DNA from: Acidithiobacillus sp.
Lineage (GTDB): Bacteria; Pseudomonadota; Gammaproteobacteria; Acidithiobacillales; Acidithiobacillaceae
NCBI GenBank assembly: GCA_028697715.1
Contig: JAQVDS010000005.1
Location: 1 to 64,000, forward strand
Direction: 5' to 3'
Length of the DNA: 64,000 nt
Below are positions 18,079 to 27,236 of the stretch, in pieces (the stretch's first letter is position 1; each line of letters starts with the position of its first letter). The notes below the pieces were generated by a model that saw only the letters and a list, made by a program, of their open reading frames with translations, searched no databases and was not told the DNA's origin. The translations under genes and the position numbers were made by a program.

Positions 18079-18126
18079 ATCTCACCATTTCAAAAAGGTG
18101 GGCGCGCCCTCGCGGAGCGCCGGAAA

Positions 18127-19104
18127 TTACTTGCCCAGCAGTTTTTTGGCTGCTGCGACTACGTCGTCGGCATTGGGAATGGCCGCCTTTTCCAGGCGGC
18201 GATTGTAGGGGATGGGCACGTCCTTCGCGTGTACGCGCACGGGTGCGGCGTCGAGCTCGAAGAAGGCATCTTCGTTGATCAAGGCCATCACCTCGGCACC
18301 CACTCCCACCGGGGCCTCATCTTCCTCGACGATAAGGGCACGGTGCGTCTTGCGCACACTGGCAGCAATGCCTGCACGATCCAGAGGTTTCAGGGCACGC
18401 AGGTCGATGACCTCGGCCTCGACCCCCTCCTTGGCCAGACGCTCCGCTGCCTGCAAGGCCCAGTGGACACTGATGTTATAGGCAAAGATGCTCAGATCCC
18501 GCCCCGGACGCATTACTTTCACGCCTTCCAGCGGAGTGAAAAACTCCTCGTCCGGCACCTCGCCTTTCAGGTTATACATGCTTTCATGTTCGATAAGCAC
18601 AACCGGATCATCGGAGCGCACGGCACTCTTGAGCAAGCCATAGGCGTCGCGGGGGGTAGCGGGGGTCACAACGCGCAGGCCAGAAATTCCCATGAACACC
18701 TTTTCCATGCGTGCCGAGTGCTGTGCCCCCAACTGATGCGCGGTGCCGCCGGGCACCCGCATGACGAAGGGGCAGCGGATCTTGCCGCCAGACATATAGT
18801 GGATCTTGGCAGCGTTGTTCATGAGCTGATCCATCGCCAGCCAGGCGAAGTTGACACTCATGATTTCGACGATGGGGCGGCAACCAAGCATGGCTGCACC
18901 GATCCCGATACCGGTATAGCTATTCTCCGAAATGGGGGTGTCGATTACCCGCTCCGGACCATATTTCGCATAGAGACCCGATGTCGCCTTATAGGTCCCC
19001 CCGGCCACACCAATATCCTCGCCCATTGCAAACACCAGCGGATCCCGTGCCAGCTCCTCGTCGTGGGCACGCAAAATGGCCTGCCAATACATCATCTCTG
19101 CCAT
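18127..19104 (-). CDS. pdhB: Pyruvate dehydrogenase E1 beta subunit
   Basis: Beta half of the thiamine-diphosphate enzyme that decarboxylates pyruvate and acetylates the lipoyl arm of the E2-E3 fusion. The 325-residue protein shows family stretches such as GEDIGVAGGTYKAT, DTPISENSYTGIGIGAA and LIEHESMYNLKG. ATG 19104 lies two bases after the pdhA stop, and the E2-E3 gene follows. A branched-chain or acetoin dehydrogenase is possible by family alone, but linkage to gltA favours pyruvate. Confidence 0.93.
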   Translation of the reverse strand: MAEMMYWQAILRAHDEELARDPLVFAMGEDIGVAGGTYKATSGLYAKYGPERVIDTPISENSYTGIGIGAAMLGCRPIVEIMSVNFAWLAMDQLMNNAAKIHYMSGGKIRCPFVMRVPGGTAHQLGAQHSARMEKVFMGISGLRVVTPATPRDAYGLLKSAVRSDDPVVLIEHESMYNLKGEVPDEEFFTPLEGVKVMRPGRDLSIFAYNISVHWALQAAERLAKEGVEAEVIDLRALKPLDRAGIAASVRKTHRALIVEEDEAPVGVGAEVMALINEDAFFELDAAPVRVHAKDVPIPYNRRLEKAAIPNADDVVAAAKKLLGK

Positions 19105-19106
19105 GC

Positions 19107-20078
19107 TTACGCCCCCTCTGCCACGTACACATACCGCTCCAGATCCTCGACCCGGGGCTCCGGACTTTCGAGAGCAAAGCGGACGATCTCGTTTTCAATC
19201 TGCTCCAGGATTTCCTCGTCCATCGCCTGGAAAGCGGCGGCATCGATGATGCCCGCTGCTTCCAGCCGTTTCTTGTAGATGCCGATGGGATCACGCTGCG
19301 CCCATTGCTCCACTTCTTCCTTGCTACGATAGGCGCCGGAGTCGGACATGGAGTGCCCACGCAGACGGTAGGTCATCAACTCGAGAAAATAAGGCTCTCT
19401 CTTCTCGCGGACATGGGTGATGGCCTTCTCGGCCTCTGCCATGACCACATCGATATCCTGACCATCCACCTGGGAAGCCGCGATCTTATAGGGGGCGACA
19501 CGCAGGTACTGATTGATCTCGGAGGAGGCGCGTTCGATTGCCGTACCGATGCCGTAGAGATTGTTTTCGCAGACGAAGAGCACCGGCAGCTTCCATAGGC
19601 TGGCCATATTCATGGTTTCATGAAAAGTACCCTGATTGTTGGCGCCATCGCCGAGAAAACAGATGGCGATTTCGTCCCCGCCGCGCAGCTTGATGGCCTT
19701 GGCAAAGCCGGCGGCAAGAGGGAAAGGGCCACCGACCAGGGCATAGCCACCCATGAAATGGTGATCGACGTCATAGATGTGCATGGAACCACCGCGACCA
19801 CGGGAAGACCCGGTTTCCTTACCGTAGAGCTCGGCCATGACCTCCTTGGGATCGGCGCCACACTGAATCGCGTGAATGTGGTCACGATACCCGGTAACCA
19901 CATAGTCCTGACCCTTGCGTGCCTTTTCCAGCACCCCAATGGCACAGGCCTCCTGACCGGGATAGAGGTGGAGAAAGCCACCGATCTCCCGTTCCTGGTA
20001 AGCCTGGGCGCATCGCTCTTCAAAACGACGCGCAAAAAGCATTTCACGCAGCAGGCGCTTTCGGTCGCTGGCTTCCAT
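19107..20078 (-). CDS. pdhA: Pyruvate dehydrogenase E1 alpha subunit
   Basis: Alpha half of the heterotetrameric E1. The 323-residue protein carries the thiamine-diphosphate motif GDGANNQGTFHETMN (from Gly143), GGSMHIYD, and the conserved loop YRLRGHSMSDSGAYRS, which in homologues lies at the active site. It is the first gene of the pdhA-pdhB-E2E3-psiE-erpA unit. A 5-base inverted repeat (GATCA, 20104-20108; TGATC, 20114-20118) lies in the short upstream region and may be an operator. Confidence 0.94.
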   Translation of the reverse strand: MEASDRKRLLREMLFARRFEERCAQAYQEREIGGFLHLYPGQEACAIGVLEKARKGQDYVVTGYRDHIHAIQCGADPKEVMAELYGKETGSSRGRGGSMHIYDVDHHFMGGYALVGGPFPLAAGFAKAIKLRGGDEIAICFLGDGANNQGTFHETMNMASLWKLPVLFVCENNLYGIGTAIERASSEINQYLRVAPYKIAASQVDGQDIDVVMAEAEKAITHVREKREPYFLELMTYRLRGHSMSDSGAYRSKEEVEQWAQRDPIGIYKKRLEAAGIIDAAAFQAMDEEILEQIENEIVRFALESPEPRVEDLERYVYVAEGA

Positions 20079-20090
20079 ATTCCCCCAAAG

Positions 20091-20118
20091 ATCATAACCG
20101 ATAGATCACGTCATGATC
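20091..20118 (-). promoter_or_regulatory. Possible control region of the pdhA operon
   Basis: On the minus strand a TATGAT (20091-20096) could be a -10 box, and the inverted repeat GATCA-n5-TGATC (20104-20118) sits where a -35 box would be expected, with no good -35 hexamer there. That layout would suit an activator- or repressor-controlled promoter. It does not match the PdhR operator. Low confidence. Confidence 0.25.
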
Positions 20119-20169
20119 GCAAAGGGGTTGGACAAGCGTCAAGCGGAGCGCTGCCGCCCCGCAACCACT

Positions 20170-20424
20170 TCAATTCCCGTTTAGGGAACGCTCGATATTC
20201 GGCAGGGCCGCCCCAACACCGGCGCCGACCGCGCCCCCGACGGCCGCCCCCACCGCAGGATTACCAGCGACGACAGTACCCAGAACGGCGCCTCCGGCGG
20301 CGCCGATAGCGCCACCACTCAGGGCACGCTGGCCGGTGGGGCTCATATTGGCGCAGCCCGCCAAGCCAGCGACCAGTAGCAGCAGAACCGCAGATTTTAC
20401 AATACGGCCTGTCATGTTGTTCAT
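20170..20424 (-). CDS. Glycine-zipper lipoprotein
   Basis: An 84-residue exported protein: signal peptide with lipobox LAGC (Cys24), then a Gly/Ala-rich stretch (GGAIGAAGGAVLG and AVGAAVGGAVGAGVGAA) typical of glycine-zipper domains that insert in or pack against the outer membrane. ATG 20424 follows GAGGAG; the longer frame upstream lacks a ribosome site. The mature protein has almost nothing besides the zipper. Its function is unknown; the same small family is often called osmotically induced lipoprotein-like. Confidence 0.8.
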   Translation of the reverse strand: MNNMTGRIVKSAVLLLLVAGLAGCANMSPTGQRALSGGAIGAAGGAVLGTVVAGNPAVGAAVGGAVGAGVGAALPNIERSLNGN

Positions 20425-20446
20425 ACGATCTCCTCTTCTCTGGTTC

Positions 20447-20785
20447 TTAGTGATGCCAATCACGATGCCAGCCATCATCCCAGTCGCGATCGCGCTGCCA
20501 ACGACCGGCCCATGGCGGTGGGCCCGGACGCCAGCGCGGTGCTGGCTGGTATACCACTACCCGGGGTGGCGGGGGCGCGTAATAGACCCGACGGGGTGGC
20601 GGCGCATAGATCACCGGTGGAGCGACATAGTAACCGGGCGCATTCCCCAGATACAGACTCAGGCCCGGGACCGCGACCCCAAGATTCAAATCGTCGGCAC
20701 TTGCGGCCACGCTGTAGCCCAGGGAGGCAAGGCCCAACACCGCTCCCACCATCGCAGCAACGACTTTTTTGTCAAAGAATTTCAT
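20447..20785 (-). CDS. Secreted Pro/Tyr-rich protein with basic, His/Trp-rich tail
   Basis: A 112-residue protein with a clear signal peptide ending ASA around residue 29. The mature part has the conserved-looking stretch LGVAVPGLSLYLGNAPGYY, a proline/tyrosine-rich middle (APPPRRVYYAPPPPRV), and a tail rich in Trp, Asp, Arg and His ending WHRDWHH. Such low-complexity exported proteins are common in proteobacteria and have no known job. GGAGG precedes ATG 20785. It lies 22 bases before the glycine-zipper gene, so the two are probably co-transcribed and may both serve the outer envelope. Confidence 0.75.
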   Translation of the reverse strand: MKFFDKKVVAAMVGAVLGLASLGYSVAASADDLNLGVAVPGLSLYLGNAPGYYVAPPVIYAPPPRRVYYAPPPPRVVVYQPAPRWRPGPPPWAGRWQRDRDWDDGWHRDWHH

Positions 20786-20919
20786 GGCTACACCTCCGTG
20801 TTTTGATCCTTCGGAGAGAAAGCCAAGCAAAGTACATGCCGGAAATGAAGATGCTGGAATATCAAGGTTCTACCATCGCTTTGGTTTCGGCAACTGTCGC
20901 CGAATGTCGACAGTTTCGC

Positions 20920-23900
20920 CTAGGGCTCGTCTCCATTGCCGGGAATCTCTCGCTGACGCTCGGCAAGGATTTGGCTCTGAAGATTGCGCAGCGCCTCCTC
21001 CACATCCTGCCAGTAATGGTTGCGCGGAGAATCGGCTCCGCCCGCCAAAGCGCGAGAGAGCATCGATTGATACTGGCGATAGGCGATGTACAGGGGGTCT
21101 CCTGCGCTGTAGCCCAGACGAGACAAGGCGGCATCATAGGGACCATCGCGACGCAAGGCACTCTCCAAGATAAACAACTGCCGCCCTGCGGGTTGCAAGG
21201 TTTTCTTGATGACCGCGTGAATGCTCAAAATCCCCGCAAACAATCCGAACAATGTTGCCGGTCTTGCGCCATCCAAGCGCAGAGGGACTTCCAGAAAGCG
21301 GCGCAGATCCTTGAAGGGAAGGGGCCGACTGATGCCATAGCCCTGCAACTTAGCGACCCCGAGCGTCAGAAGCACGTCGAGGATTTCGGCAGTTTCGACA
21401 CCTTCCACCACCAGCTCCACGCCGAGTTCCTCGGCGAGATCCTGCAGGACCCGGATGAAGTGCAGATCCTCTGGATGCTCCGGCAACGCGCGCACAAAAT
21501 GTTGATCCACCTTAATTTTGTCAATCGGTAGATCGCGCAGGCGCTCCAAGGAGGCATAAGCGGTACCCACATCATCGAGAGCCAGATGGATGCCCATGGC
21601 ACGAATCTCAGCCATCACCTCTGCCGCCACGGGCTGATCGAGGAAATCTCCACTTTCCAGGATCTCCATGGTGATGCGGTCCGGCGACACAGGGCTTGCC
21701 GCCAGGATACCGCGCAGGCAAGGCAGGCAGTAACGCGTGAACGATTGTGCCGGGACATTGAAGGACAGCCCAAGGAGCCAGCCCTCCGTCTCCAGTGCGC
21801 CGATGTCCTGCAGAGCGGCTGTGAGCAGTTGCCAGCTCAGGTTCTGGAGCTCCCCCAATTTGAGATGGGGAAGAAATTCTGCCGGGGTCAGGACACGGCC
21901 ATCCACATCCCGCAGACGGGCAAGCGCCTCCACTCCGCGGACACCACCATCAAAACCGTCGATGATCGGTTGATACCAGACCTCAAGGCCATTTTCCGCC
22001 AGGAGGCGTTGTGCGAGAGTGCGAGCCTTGGTTTCCAACTCCTGCCCGGCAATCGCCCAACTGTGCAAACGGTCGGCCTTGTGCGCCTTGGCCAAGCTCA
22101 ATGCCTGCCGTGCCTGGCGCAGGAGACTATCGAGGTAATGTTCCTCATCACCGGCGAGCATTGCCACACCCATGCTGGCTGTCAACTGCAGCTTGCCGTC
22201 AGGCAGCGCAAAATCGATGCCGAGCGCAGCTTCCACATCGTCGAGCTTCTGCCGCAGACCCGGCACGCCACCCACGACAAAAAACAGCAGGATGAATTCA
22301 TCTCCACCAAGACGTGCCACCAGATCGTCCGGTCCCAAAACACTCTCCAAACGCTCCCGTACAAGCGACAGGATCTGGTCTCCGATCTGGCGTTGGAAAC
22401 GTTCGTTGATCTGATGGAAATCATCAATGTCTAGCACCGCCAGGGCCGCCCCCTCACCACTCTCTACGACCTGAAAGTGAAACCTGGTGTAGGCTTGTTC
22501 CAGCCGCGAGCGATTCGCGGCACCGGTAAGGGGATCGAAGTCCGCCAGAAGATCCAGCATTCCCTGGGCTTGTTCCAGCGCATTCCGGCGCTGCCAAAGG
22601 CTCAAAATCAGGCCGAAGCTTTCCGCAACCTGCTGCAGGAATGGTTCGACAGCATTCGTCGTCTGGCTTTGCTCTCGCAGTAAACAGAGCAACACGCCCC
22701 AGGCTTGGGAGCGCCCCTCCAGGAATAGGGGCTGGGCGATTGCGCAACACAGATCTTCCCTCGCCAGCGACTCCTTCAGCGAGGCCAGCAGTACACAGTC
22801 CTGTATACGGTCGATGCGCTGTACACTACCACGATGCAGCGCCCGGCCCACCAAGGTCTGAGGTACTTCTCCAGCCGTCCCCACCGGCAGGGAGAGATCC
22901 TTCAAGTCGACAAACTGGCGATCGGTACTCGCCATGGCCAACAAGTTTGCGGTGGATTCATTGATATCGGCCTGCAGGAGAAAACAACTGTGAATGCCAC
23001 TTTCCTGGACTACCGCATCGCAGATCGCAGGGTACAGATCGAACAGATTCTTCACCCGCAACAAACGATGATGAATGGCAAGCGCTGCCGACTGGAATTG
23101 CCGCAAGCCAAGCAAGGAATCCGCATTTTTGATTGCTATTCGATAAAAAACCCAAAGGAGGATCATCAGCGCAACAAACGGCAGACTGAGCTGCAACCAT
23201 TGAGCAAAAGAAAGGGTATCCAGCCAACCACTACGGCGCCAGCGCATCTCCAGGACCCAGGGTAGGCCCGGTATGGGAGCCCGTACCCGCTGCAGATCTG
23301 AGACATTCTGCGGGTCCGGCGGCCCCCAATGCCCACCGGCATCGAGTTCCGCGATGGGTTGACCAAGGCGCTCTACCCAGACCAGCACTCCCGGTTGAGG
23401 TACCTGACTTAGCAAATCCCGCATGGCAACCGGTTGGCCCAGAAACCCTACTGGTTTTCCCCGTGCATCGTAGAGAGGGATACGTGTGGGAAGGATCCAC
23501 AACCCATATCTCGCGGCATAGAGGGGTTCGGCAACGAGCCAGTCGCGTTCGCCACTGGCAGTAAAAAACGCGCTCCCCGGGACCATCGCATGCGGACTTT
23601 GTGCGCGATTGGTCGACCAGACAATGATATTCCCACTGGCATCCTGGATATTGGTCGCCAAAGAATTCCGGTGGTTCTTCTGATAACTCTTCAGAGTCTT
23701 ACGGCTCTCGAGATCCGGATAGGGCGATTGCCCCGCATCAAAACGCAGGGTTTCCCGCAAAAACAGGAGATCATGAAAATGGCCATCCAGACGTCGCCGT
23801 ATCTGCTGTGCCATGGTATTGAGCTGATGCGTTTTGAGATGGAAGAAGTTTTCCTGCTGACGCTCTATTTCTGTGCGGACCAGCCAACCGTACAGCAGGA

Positions 23901-24018
23901 AAAATATGATGGCAATACCCCAAAAAAACGCGCGGATACTGCGCCGTAGTCGCCGGCGTCGTCGATCAAAGTCGTGCTGACCCTGCGCGGCGAGCATGGC
24001 GAAGTCAGAATTGAACAT
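20920..24018 (-). CDS. Membrane GGDEF-EAL protein (cyclic di-GMP turnover)
   Basis: A 1032-residue protein: membrane segment at about 28-46, a periplasmic sensor region of about 200 residues, a second membrane segment near 268-290, a GAF-like region, a GGDEF domain with intact RLGGDEF, an EAL domain with GVEALARLR, DDVGTAYASL, VVEGVETAE and QGYGISRP, then a C-terminal helical region of about 110 residues. The GGDEF domain lacks the RxxD feedback site (GPDD instead). Both enzyme domains keep their catalytic residues as far as I can read, so it may make or degrade cyclic di-GMP. The ATG at 24018 has a weak ribosome site, and ATG seven codons later is possible. Confidence 0.88.
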   Translation of the reverse strand: MFNSDFAMLAAQGQHDFDRRRRRLRRSIRAFFWGIAIIFFLLYGWLVRTEIERQQENFFHLKTHQLNTMAQQIRRRLDGHFHDLLFLRETLRFDAGQSPYPDLESRKTLKSYQKNHRNSLATNIQDASGNIIVWSTNRAQSPHAMVPGSAFFTASGERDWLVAEPLYAARYGLWILPTRIPLYDARGKPVGFLGQPVAMRDLLSQVPQPGVLVWVERLGQPIAELDAGGHWGPPDPQNVSDLQRVRAPIPGLPWVLEMRWRRSGWLDTLSFAQWLQLSLPFVALMILLWVFYRIAIKNADSLLGLRQFQSAALAIHHRLLRVKNLFDLYPAICDAVVQESGIHSCFLLQADINESTANLLAMASTDRQFVDLKDLSLPVGTAGEVPQTLVGRALHRGSVQRIDRIQDCVLLASLKESLAREDLCCAIAQPLFLEGRSQAWGVLLCLLREQSQTTNAVEPFLQQVAESFGLILSLWQRRNALEQAQGMLDLLADFDPLTGAANRSRLEQAYTRFHFQVVESGEGAALAVLDIDDFHQINERFQRQIGDQILSLVRERLESVLGPDDLVARLGGDEFILLFFVVGGVPGLRQKLDDVEAALGIDFALPDGKLQLTASMGVAMLAGDEEHYLDSLLRQARQALSLAKAHKADRLHSWAIAGQELETKARTLAQRLLAENGLEVWYQPIIDGFDGGVRGVEALARLRDVDGRVLTPAEFLPHLKLGELQNLSWQLLTAALQDIGALETEGWLLGLSFNVPAQSFTRYCLPCLRGILAASPVSPDRITMEILESGDFLDQPVAAEVMAEIRAMGIHLALDDVGTAYASLERLRDLPIDKIKVDQHFVRALPEHPEDLHFIRVLQDLAEELGVELVVEGVETAEILDVLLTLGVAKLQGYGISRPLPFKDLRRFLEVPLRLDGARPATLFGLFAGILSIHAVIKKTLQPAGRQLFILESALRRDGPYDAALSRLGYSAGDPLYIAYRQYQSMLSRALAGGADSPRNHYWQDVEEALRNLQSQILAERQREIPGNGDEP

Positions 24019-24255
24019 AGCGATTGCGTTGCGGCAAACGCAGGCAATGGATGATTCGTTCTACGCTATACAACACTGGATCCCCGGTACTCTGGGAAGC
24101 GCCACTCTTCCCAAGATGATATCAGTCACCAGACTCTAGTACGCAGAGCCAGCGCCCCCATACCAGTTACTATAGTCGAAAAACGTGATTCGGCAAGTTT
24201 ACATCGCGCTTTTAAAATAGATGGTATATGGCGCAACTTTTTTGATAAGTTACGG

Positions 24256-25290
24256 CTACGGTAAGAGCGGGATTTGCGCCAATCCCAGATTTTCCGGCCA
24301 GGCAAAGAGTACATTCAGGTTTTGCACCGCTTGCCCGGCGGCACCCTTCACCAAATTATCGATGGCCGAGAGGACCACTACTTGCCCCGGTCGTGGCTGG
24401 TGCAGGGCAATGCGGCAGACATTGGCGCCGCGCACCGTACGGGTACTGGGATGCTCGCCGAAGGGCAGCACGTCGACAAAGGGTTCTTGCGCATAACGCT
24501 GCGCAAAGAGGTTCTGCAGTGCTTCGTTGCTCATCGGCTTGCGCAATCGGCCATAGAGGGTCGCGTGAATACCGCGGATCATCGGCATCAGGTGCGGCGA
24601 AAACTGGACTTGGATGTCTGCGCCCGCGATCCGGCTCAGAGTCTCCTCGATTTCGGGACGGTGGCGGTGCCCACTCACGCCATAAGCAGTCACGCTATCG
24701 GCGCTTTCCGGCAAGATCAGGCCCAGACGGGCCGTGCGACCAGCGCCACTCACACCGGACTTGCAATCGGCAATCAGGCAGTCTGGATCAAGCAGGTCCG
24801 CCTCCAGCAGAGGAGCAAAGCCCAAGGTAACCGCCGTCGGGTAGCAGCCGGGATTGGCCACCAGGCGACTGCCGCGGATTTCGTCGCGAAAGAGCTCTGG
24901 TAAGCCGTAACTGGCCTGCGGCAGAAGCGCGGGACTGGAGTGCTCCTGGTGGTACCACTCCGCAAAAAGTGCAGCATCGGCAAGACGGAAATCGGCGCTA
25001 AGGTCGATCAGTCTGACCCCCGCCGCCAGAAGCTCAGGCGCCATTTCCATGGCCACACCATGGGGAGTGGCAAAGAATATTACATCCAGACCCTGGAGAT
25101 CCTTGCTGGAAACCGCCGAAAATTTTAGATCGGTATGCCCACGCAAACTAGGGAATAGACCATCGACCCGCTGCCCTGCTTCGCCTCGGGAGGTAATAAC
25201 AGCGACTTCGACTTCCGGATGCGGCAACAGCAAACGCAACAGCTCGACGCCTGTGTACCCGGTACCGCCAACTATACCGACGCGAATCAT
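24256..25290 (-). CDS. argC: N-acetyl-gamma-glutamyl-phosphate reductase ArgC
   Basis: Third step of arginine synthesis, NADPH-dependent reduction of N-acetylglutamyl phosphate. The 344-residue protein starts with the Rossmann motif [17 protein letters not shown] and has the catalytic-cysteine segment [23 protein letters not shown] and the C-terminal [13 protein letters not shown]. It lies downstream of rpsI beyond a hairpin terminator, on the same strand, an arrangement seen in several beta- and gammaproteobacteria. Confidence 0.96.
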   Translation of the reverse strand: MIRVGIVGGTGYTGVELLRLLLPHPEVEVAVITSRGEAGQRVDGLFPSLRGHTDLKFSAVSSKDLQGLDVIFFATPHGVAMEMAPELLAAGVRLIDLSADFRLADAALFAEWYHQEHSSPALLPQASYGLPELFRDEIRGSRLVANPGCYPTAVTLGFAPLLEADLLDPDCLIADCKSGVSGAGRTARLGLILPESADSVTAYGVSGHRHRPEIEETLSRIAGADIQVQFSPHLMPMIRGIHATLYGRLRKPMSNEALQNLFAQRYAQEPFVDVLPFGEHPSTRTVRGANVCRIALHQPRPGQVVVLSAIDNLVKGAAGQAVQNLNVLFAWPENLGLAQIPLLP

Positions 25291-25311
25291 GATGTCGTCC
25301 CCCGAACAAAT

Positions 25312-25334
25312 AGAAAAGCCGCCCGGAGGCGGCT
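25312..25334 (-). terminator. Intrinsic terminator after rplM-rpsI
   Basis: Perfect 7-base-pair stem (AGCCGCC at 25317-25323, GGCGGCT at 25328-25334), 4-base loop, then TTTTCTA on the minus strand. It lies 20 bases after the rpsI stop and would stop or weaken read-through to argC. Confidence 0.75.
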
Positions 25335-25353
25335 GGACCGAGCGCGATATCTC

Positions 25354-25740
25354 TCAGCGCTTGGAGAACTGGTGGCTGCGCCGCGCCTTGTGCTTGCCGA
25401 CCTTCTTGCGCTCTACCTCGCGTGCGTCACGGGTCACGAAACCCGCGCTACGCAGAGGACGCCGCAGGGTCTCATCGTAAGCCATCAGGGCACGGGTGAT
25501 ACCATGACGAATCGCACCCGCCTGACCACTGGCGCCACCGCCACTGACGTTGACAAGGATATCGAACTGGCTGCCGTTACCGGTCAACTCCAGGGGCTGC
25601 AACACGATCATGCGCGAGGTTTCGCGGCCAAAATACTCTTCCAGACTGCGCTTGTTGATGCTGATCTTGCCGCTGCCGCGCCGCAGGTAGACACGCGCGG
25701 TAGCACTCTTGCGACGACCGGTACCGTAATACTGTTCCAT
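25354..25740 (-). CDS. rpsI: Ribosomal protein S9
   Basis: Component of the 30S subunit whose C-terminal tail reaches the P-site tRNA. The 128-residue protein shows [16 protein letters not shown] near the start and ends in the conserved SKR-type tail (HQFSKR). It follows rplM by 12 bases in the standard L13-S9 operon. Confidence 0.98.
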   Translation of the reverse strand: MEQYYGTGRRKSATARVYLRRGSGKISINKRSLEEYFGRETSRMIVLQPLELTGNGSQFDILVNVSGGGASGQAGAIRHGITRALMAYDETLRRPLRSAGFVTRDAREVERKKVGKHKARRSHQFSKR

Positions 25741-25752
25741 ACGAAATCCGCC

Positions 25753-26181
25753 TTAGAATTGCAGGGGTTGGGGCTGCTGCGCCGCGTGCGGGTGCTGCGC
25801 GCCGGTGTAGACCTTGAGCTTACGATACATGGCTCGACCCAAGGGATTCTTCGGCAGCATGCCCTTGACAGCGAGCTCGATGACTCGCTCTGGATGCGTC
25901 TCCATCATTTTCTCAAAAGACGCGCTCTTCAGGTTGCCGACGTAACCGGTATGCCGATAATACATCTTATCCTTGGCCTTGTTGCCAGTCACCGCGATTT
26001 TGTCGGCATTGATGACGACGATGTAGTCGCCGATGTCGGCATGCGGAGTGTACTCCGGCTTGTGCTTGCCGCGCAGGCGCTTGGCAATTTCCGCGGAAAG
26101 ACGGCCAAGGACCTTGTCCGTGGCATCGACAACAAACCAATCCCCTTGTACTTCATGGGATTTGGCAGAATAGGTTTTCAT
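25753..26181 (-). CDS. rplM: Ribosomal protein L13
   Basis: Early-assembly protein of the 50S subunit. The 142-residue sequence begins [20 protein letters not shown] and has [24 protein letters not shown] split across the usual positions, [12 protein letters not shown] and the [19 protein letters not shown]-terminal stretch. A near-consensus promoter stands 37 bases upstream. It forms the classic rplM-rpsI pair. Confidence 0.98.
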   Translation of the reverse strand: MKTYSAKSHEVQGDWFVVDATDKVLGRLSAEIAKRLRGKHKPEYTPHADIGDYIVVINADKIAVTGNKAKDKMYYRHTGYVGNLKSASFEKMMETHPERVIELAVKGMLPKNPLGRAMYRKLKVYTGAQHPHAAQQPQPLQF

Positions 26182-26217
26182 GCAGCACTCCGCTCTACCT
26201 GTACGTCAAGGCGCGAG

Positions 26218-26246
26218 AGGATAAAGTGAAGTGCCGCCCCTGTCAA
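26218..26246 (-). promoter_or_regulatory. Sigma-70 promoter of rplM-rpsI
   Basis: On the minus strand, a perfect -35 box TTGACA (26241-26246) is separated by 17 bases from a -10 box TATCCT (26218-26223). Transcription would start near 26211, about 30 bases before the rplM ATG. This is one of the best promoter matches in the window. Confidence 0.75.
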
Positions 26247-26276
26247 TAAAAATCTGCCCACAGCGAGGAAGCGCCC

Positions 26277-26624
26277 TCAACGCATAGCGGCTTCGACTTC
26301 CTTGGCAAAGGCAGGATTTTTCTGCGTCTCCTGCAGCATGCTGGAATATTGCTCCGCCGTCAGGTGATGACTCGCCAAAATGGCATTCACCTTGTCCATG
26401 TAAGATTTCTTCATTGCCTGCTTCTGCGCGTCTGTAACCCCAGGCTTGTTGATCGCGGCATGGACCTGCTCGTTCAATGGCTTGATCTGCTCTACGGCCC
26501 GGGCGAAGTCCTGAACCTGCCCGGCTGTAGCCGCTAACGCGGAAACACTGACAAGGCCAGCAAGGCCCAGGAATACGACGCCAATGATGCCCGCGCGTAG
26601 CGGCGAAATGGATACATTCTGCAT
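26277..26624 (-). CDS. Exported DUF4168-like helical protein
   Basis: A 115-residue protein with a signal peptide (hydrophobic core about 12-28, ending ALAA around residue 32) and a short, all-helical, charged mature part ending KNPAFAKEVEAAMR. The spacing of helices and the closing pattern resemble DUF4168, a periplasmic family of unknown function; I am only moderately sure. GGGAGGAG precedes ATG 26624. It stands alone between rplM and folB. Confidence 0.7.
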   Translation of the reverse strand: MQNVSISPLRAGIIGVVFLGLAGLVSVSALAATAGQVQDFARAVEQIKPLNEQVHAAINKPGVTDAQKQAMKKSYMDKVNAILASHHLTAEQYSSMLQETQKNPAFAKEVEAAMR

Positions 26625-26763
26625 CTGCTTTCTCCTCCCACAGTAACGATAATAAACCAGTATATCAGCAAGTTACGTCAGGTTTTCCGATATTCTTGAC
26701 AACACCCTAGCGCCTCGGCAGGGGGATTGCAAGCTAGAGAGAGATCGCTTGACCCCAGTTCCG

Positions 26764-26781
26764 CTGGCAGTCAACTGCCAG
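26764..26781. other. Perfect inverted repeat across the folB stop
   Basis: CTGGCAG (26764-26770) and CTGCCAG (26775-26781) form a 7-base-pair hairpin with a 4-base loop that contains the folB stop codon. No T tract follows on either strand, so it may be a weak terminator or mRNA 3' end protector, or chance. Confidence 0.35.
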
Positions 26782-27136
26782 TCTGTAGCGTTCCCCGCTC
26801 GATGCGTACGCCCACGTCGCGGGTACCGCGCACCGCCGCCGGTTTGTGCACACCTACCCGCACCCAGGGCGCGCCGAAGTCCTCGCGCACCATACGCGCA
26901 AGGGTTTCCGCCACGGTCTCGACCAGCTGTGTTTCCGTTGCTTCCAGATATTCGACAATACGGTCACACACAGTTTGGTAGTTGATGGTGGCGTTTACCC
27001 TGTCACTCGCGGCAGCCCGCGCTGCGTCTGCGGCAATTTCCAGGTCGATCAGGACCGTCTGCGGCACCTCACGCTCCCAGTCGTAGATACCAATTCGGGT
27101 CTGGACCTTGAGTTCGCGCACGAAAAGGATATCCAT
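26771..27136 (-). CDS. folB: Dihydroneopterin aldolase FolB
   Basis: Folate pathway enzyme that cleaves 7,8-dihydroneopterin and may epimerise it. The 121-residue protein has the family start DILFVRELKVQTRIGIYDWER (start ATG 27136 with GGAGAG upstream), INYQTVCDRIVE and the C-terminal VGVHKPAAV. It is divergent from plsY, its common neighbour in proteobacteria. Confidence 0.95.
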   Translation of the reverse strand: MDILFVRELKVQTRIGIYDWEREVPQTVLIDLEIAADAARAAASDRVNATINYQTVCDRIVEYLEATETQLVETVAETLARMVREDFGAPWVRVGVHKPAAVRGTRDVGVRIERGTLQTGS

Positions 27137-27236
27137 GGGCTCTCCATTCTGTTGCCTGGCAAAGCCTGTTCTTCGCCAGGGAATGCTTTATGATACCGCT
27201 TTCTCCGGCAGCTGCCATGCACTGAGAGACCCGGTT

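Noticed and set aside
17737-19278. A 513-codon open frame on the plus strand
   Set aside because: Antisense to the E2-E3 start and pdhB, with no family features.
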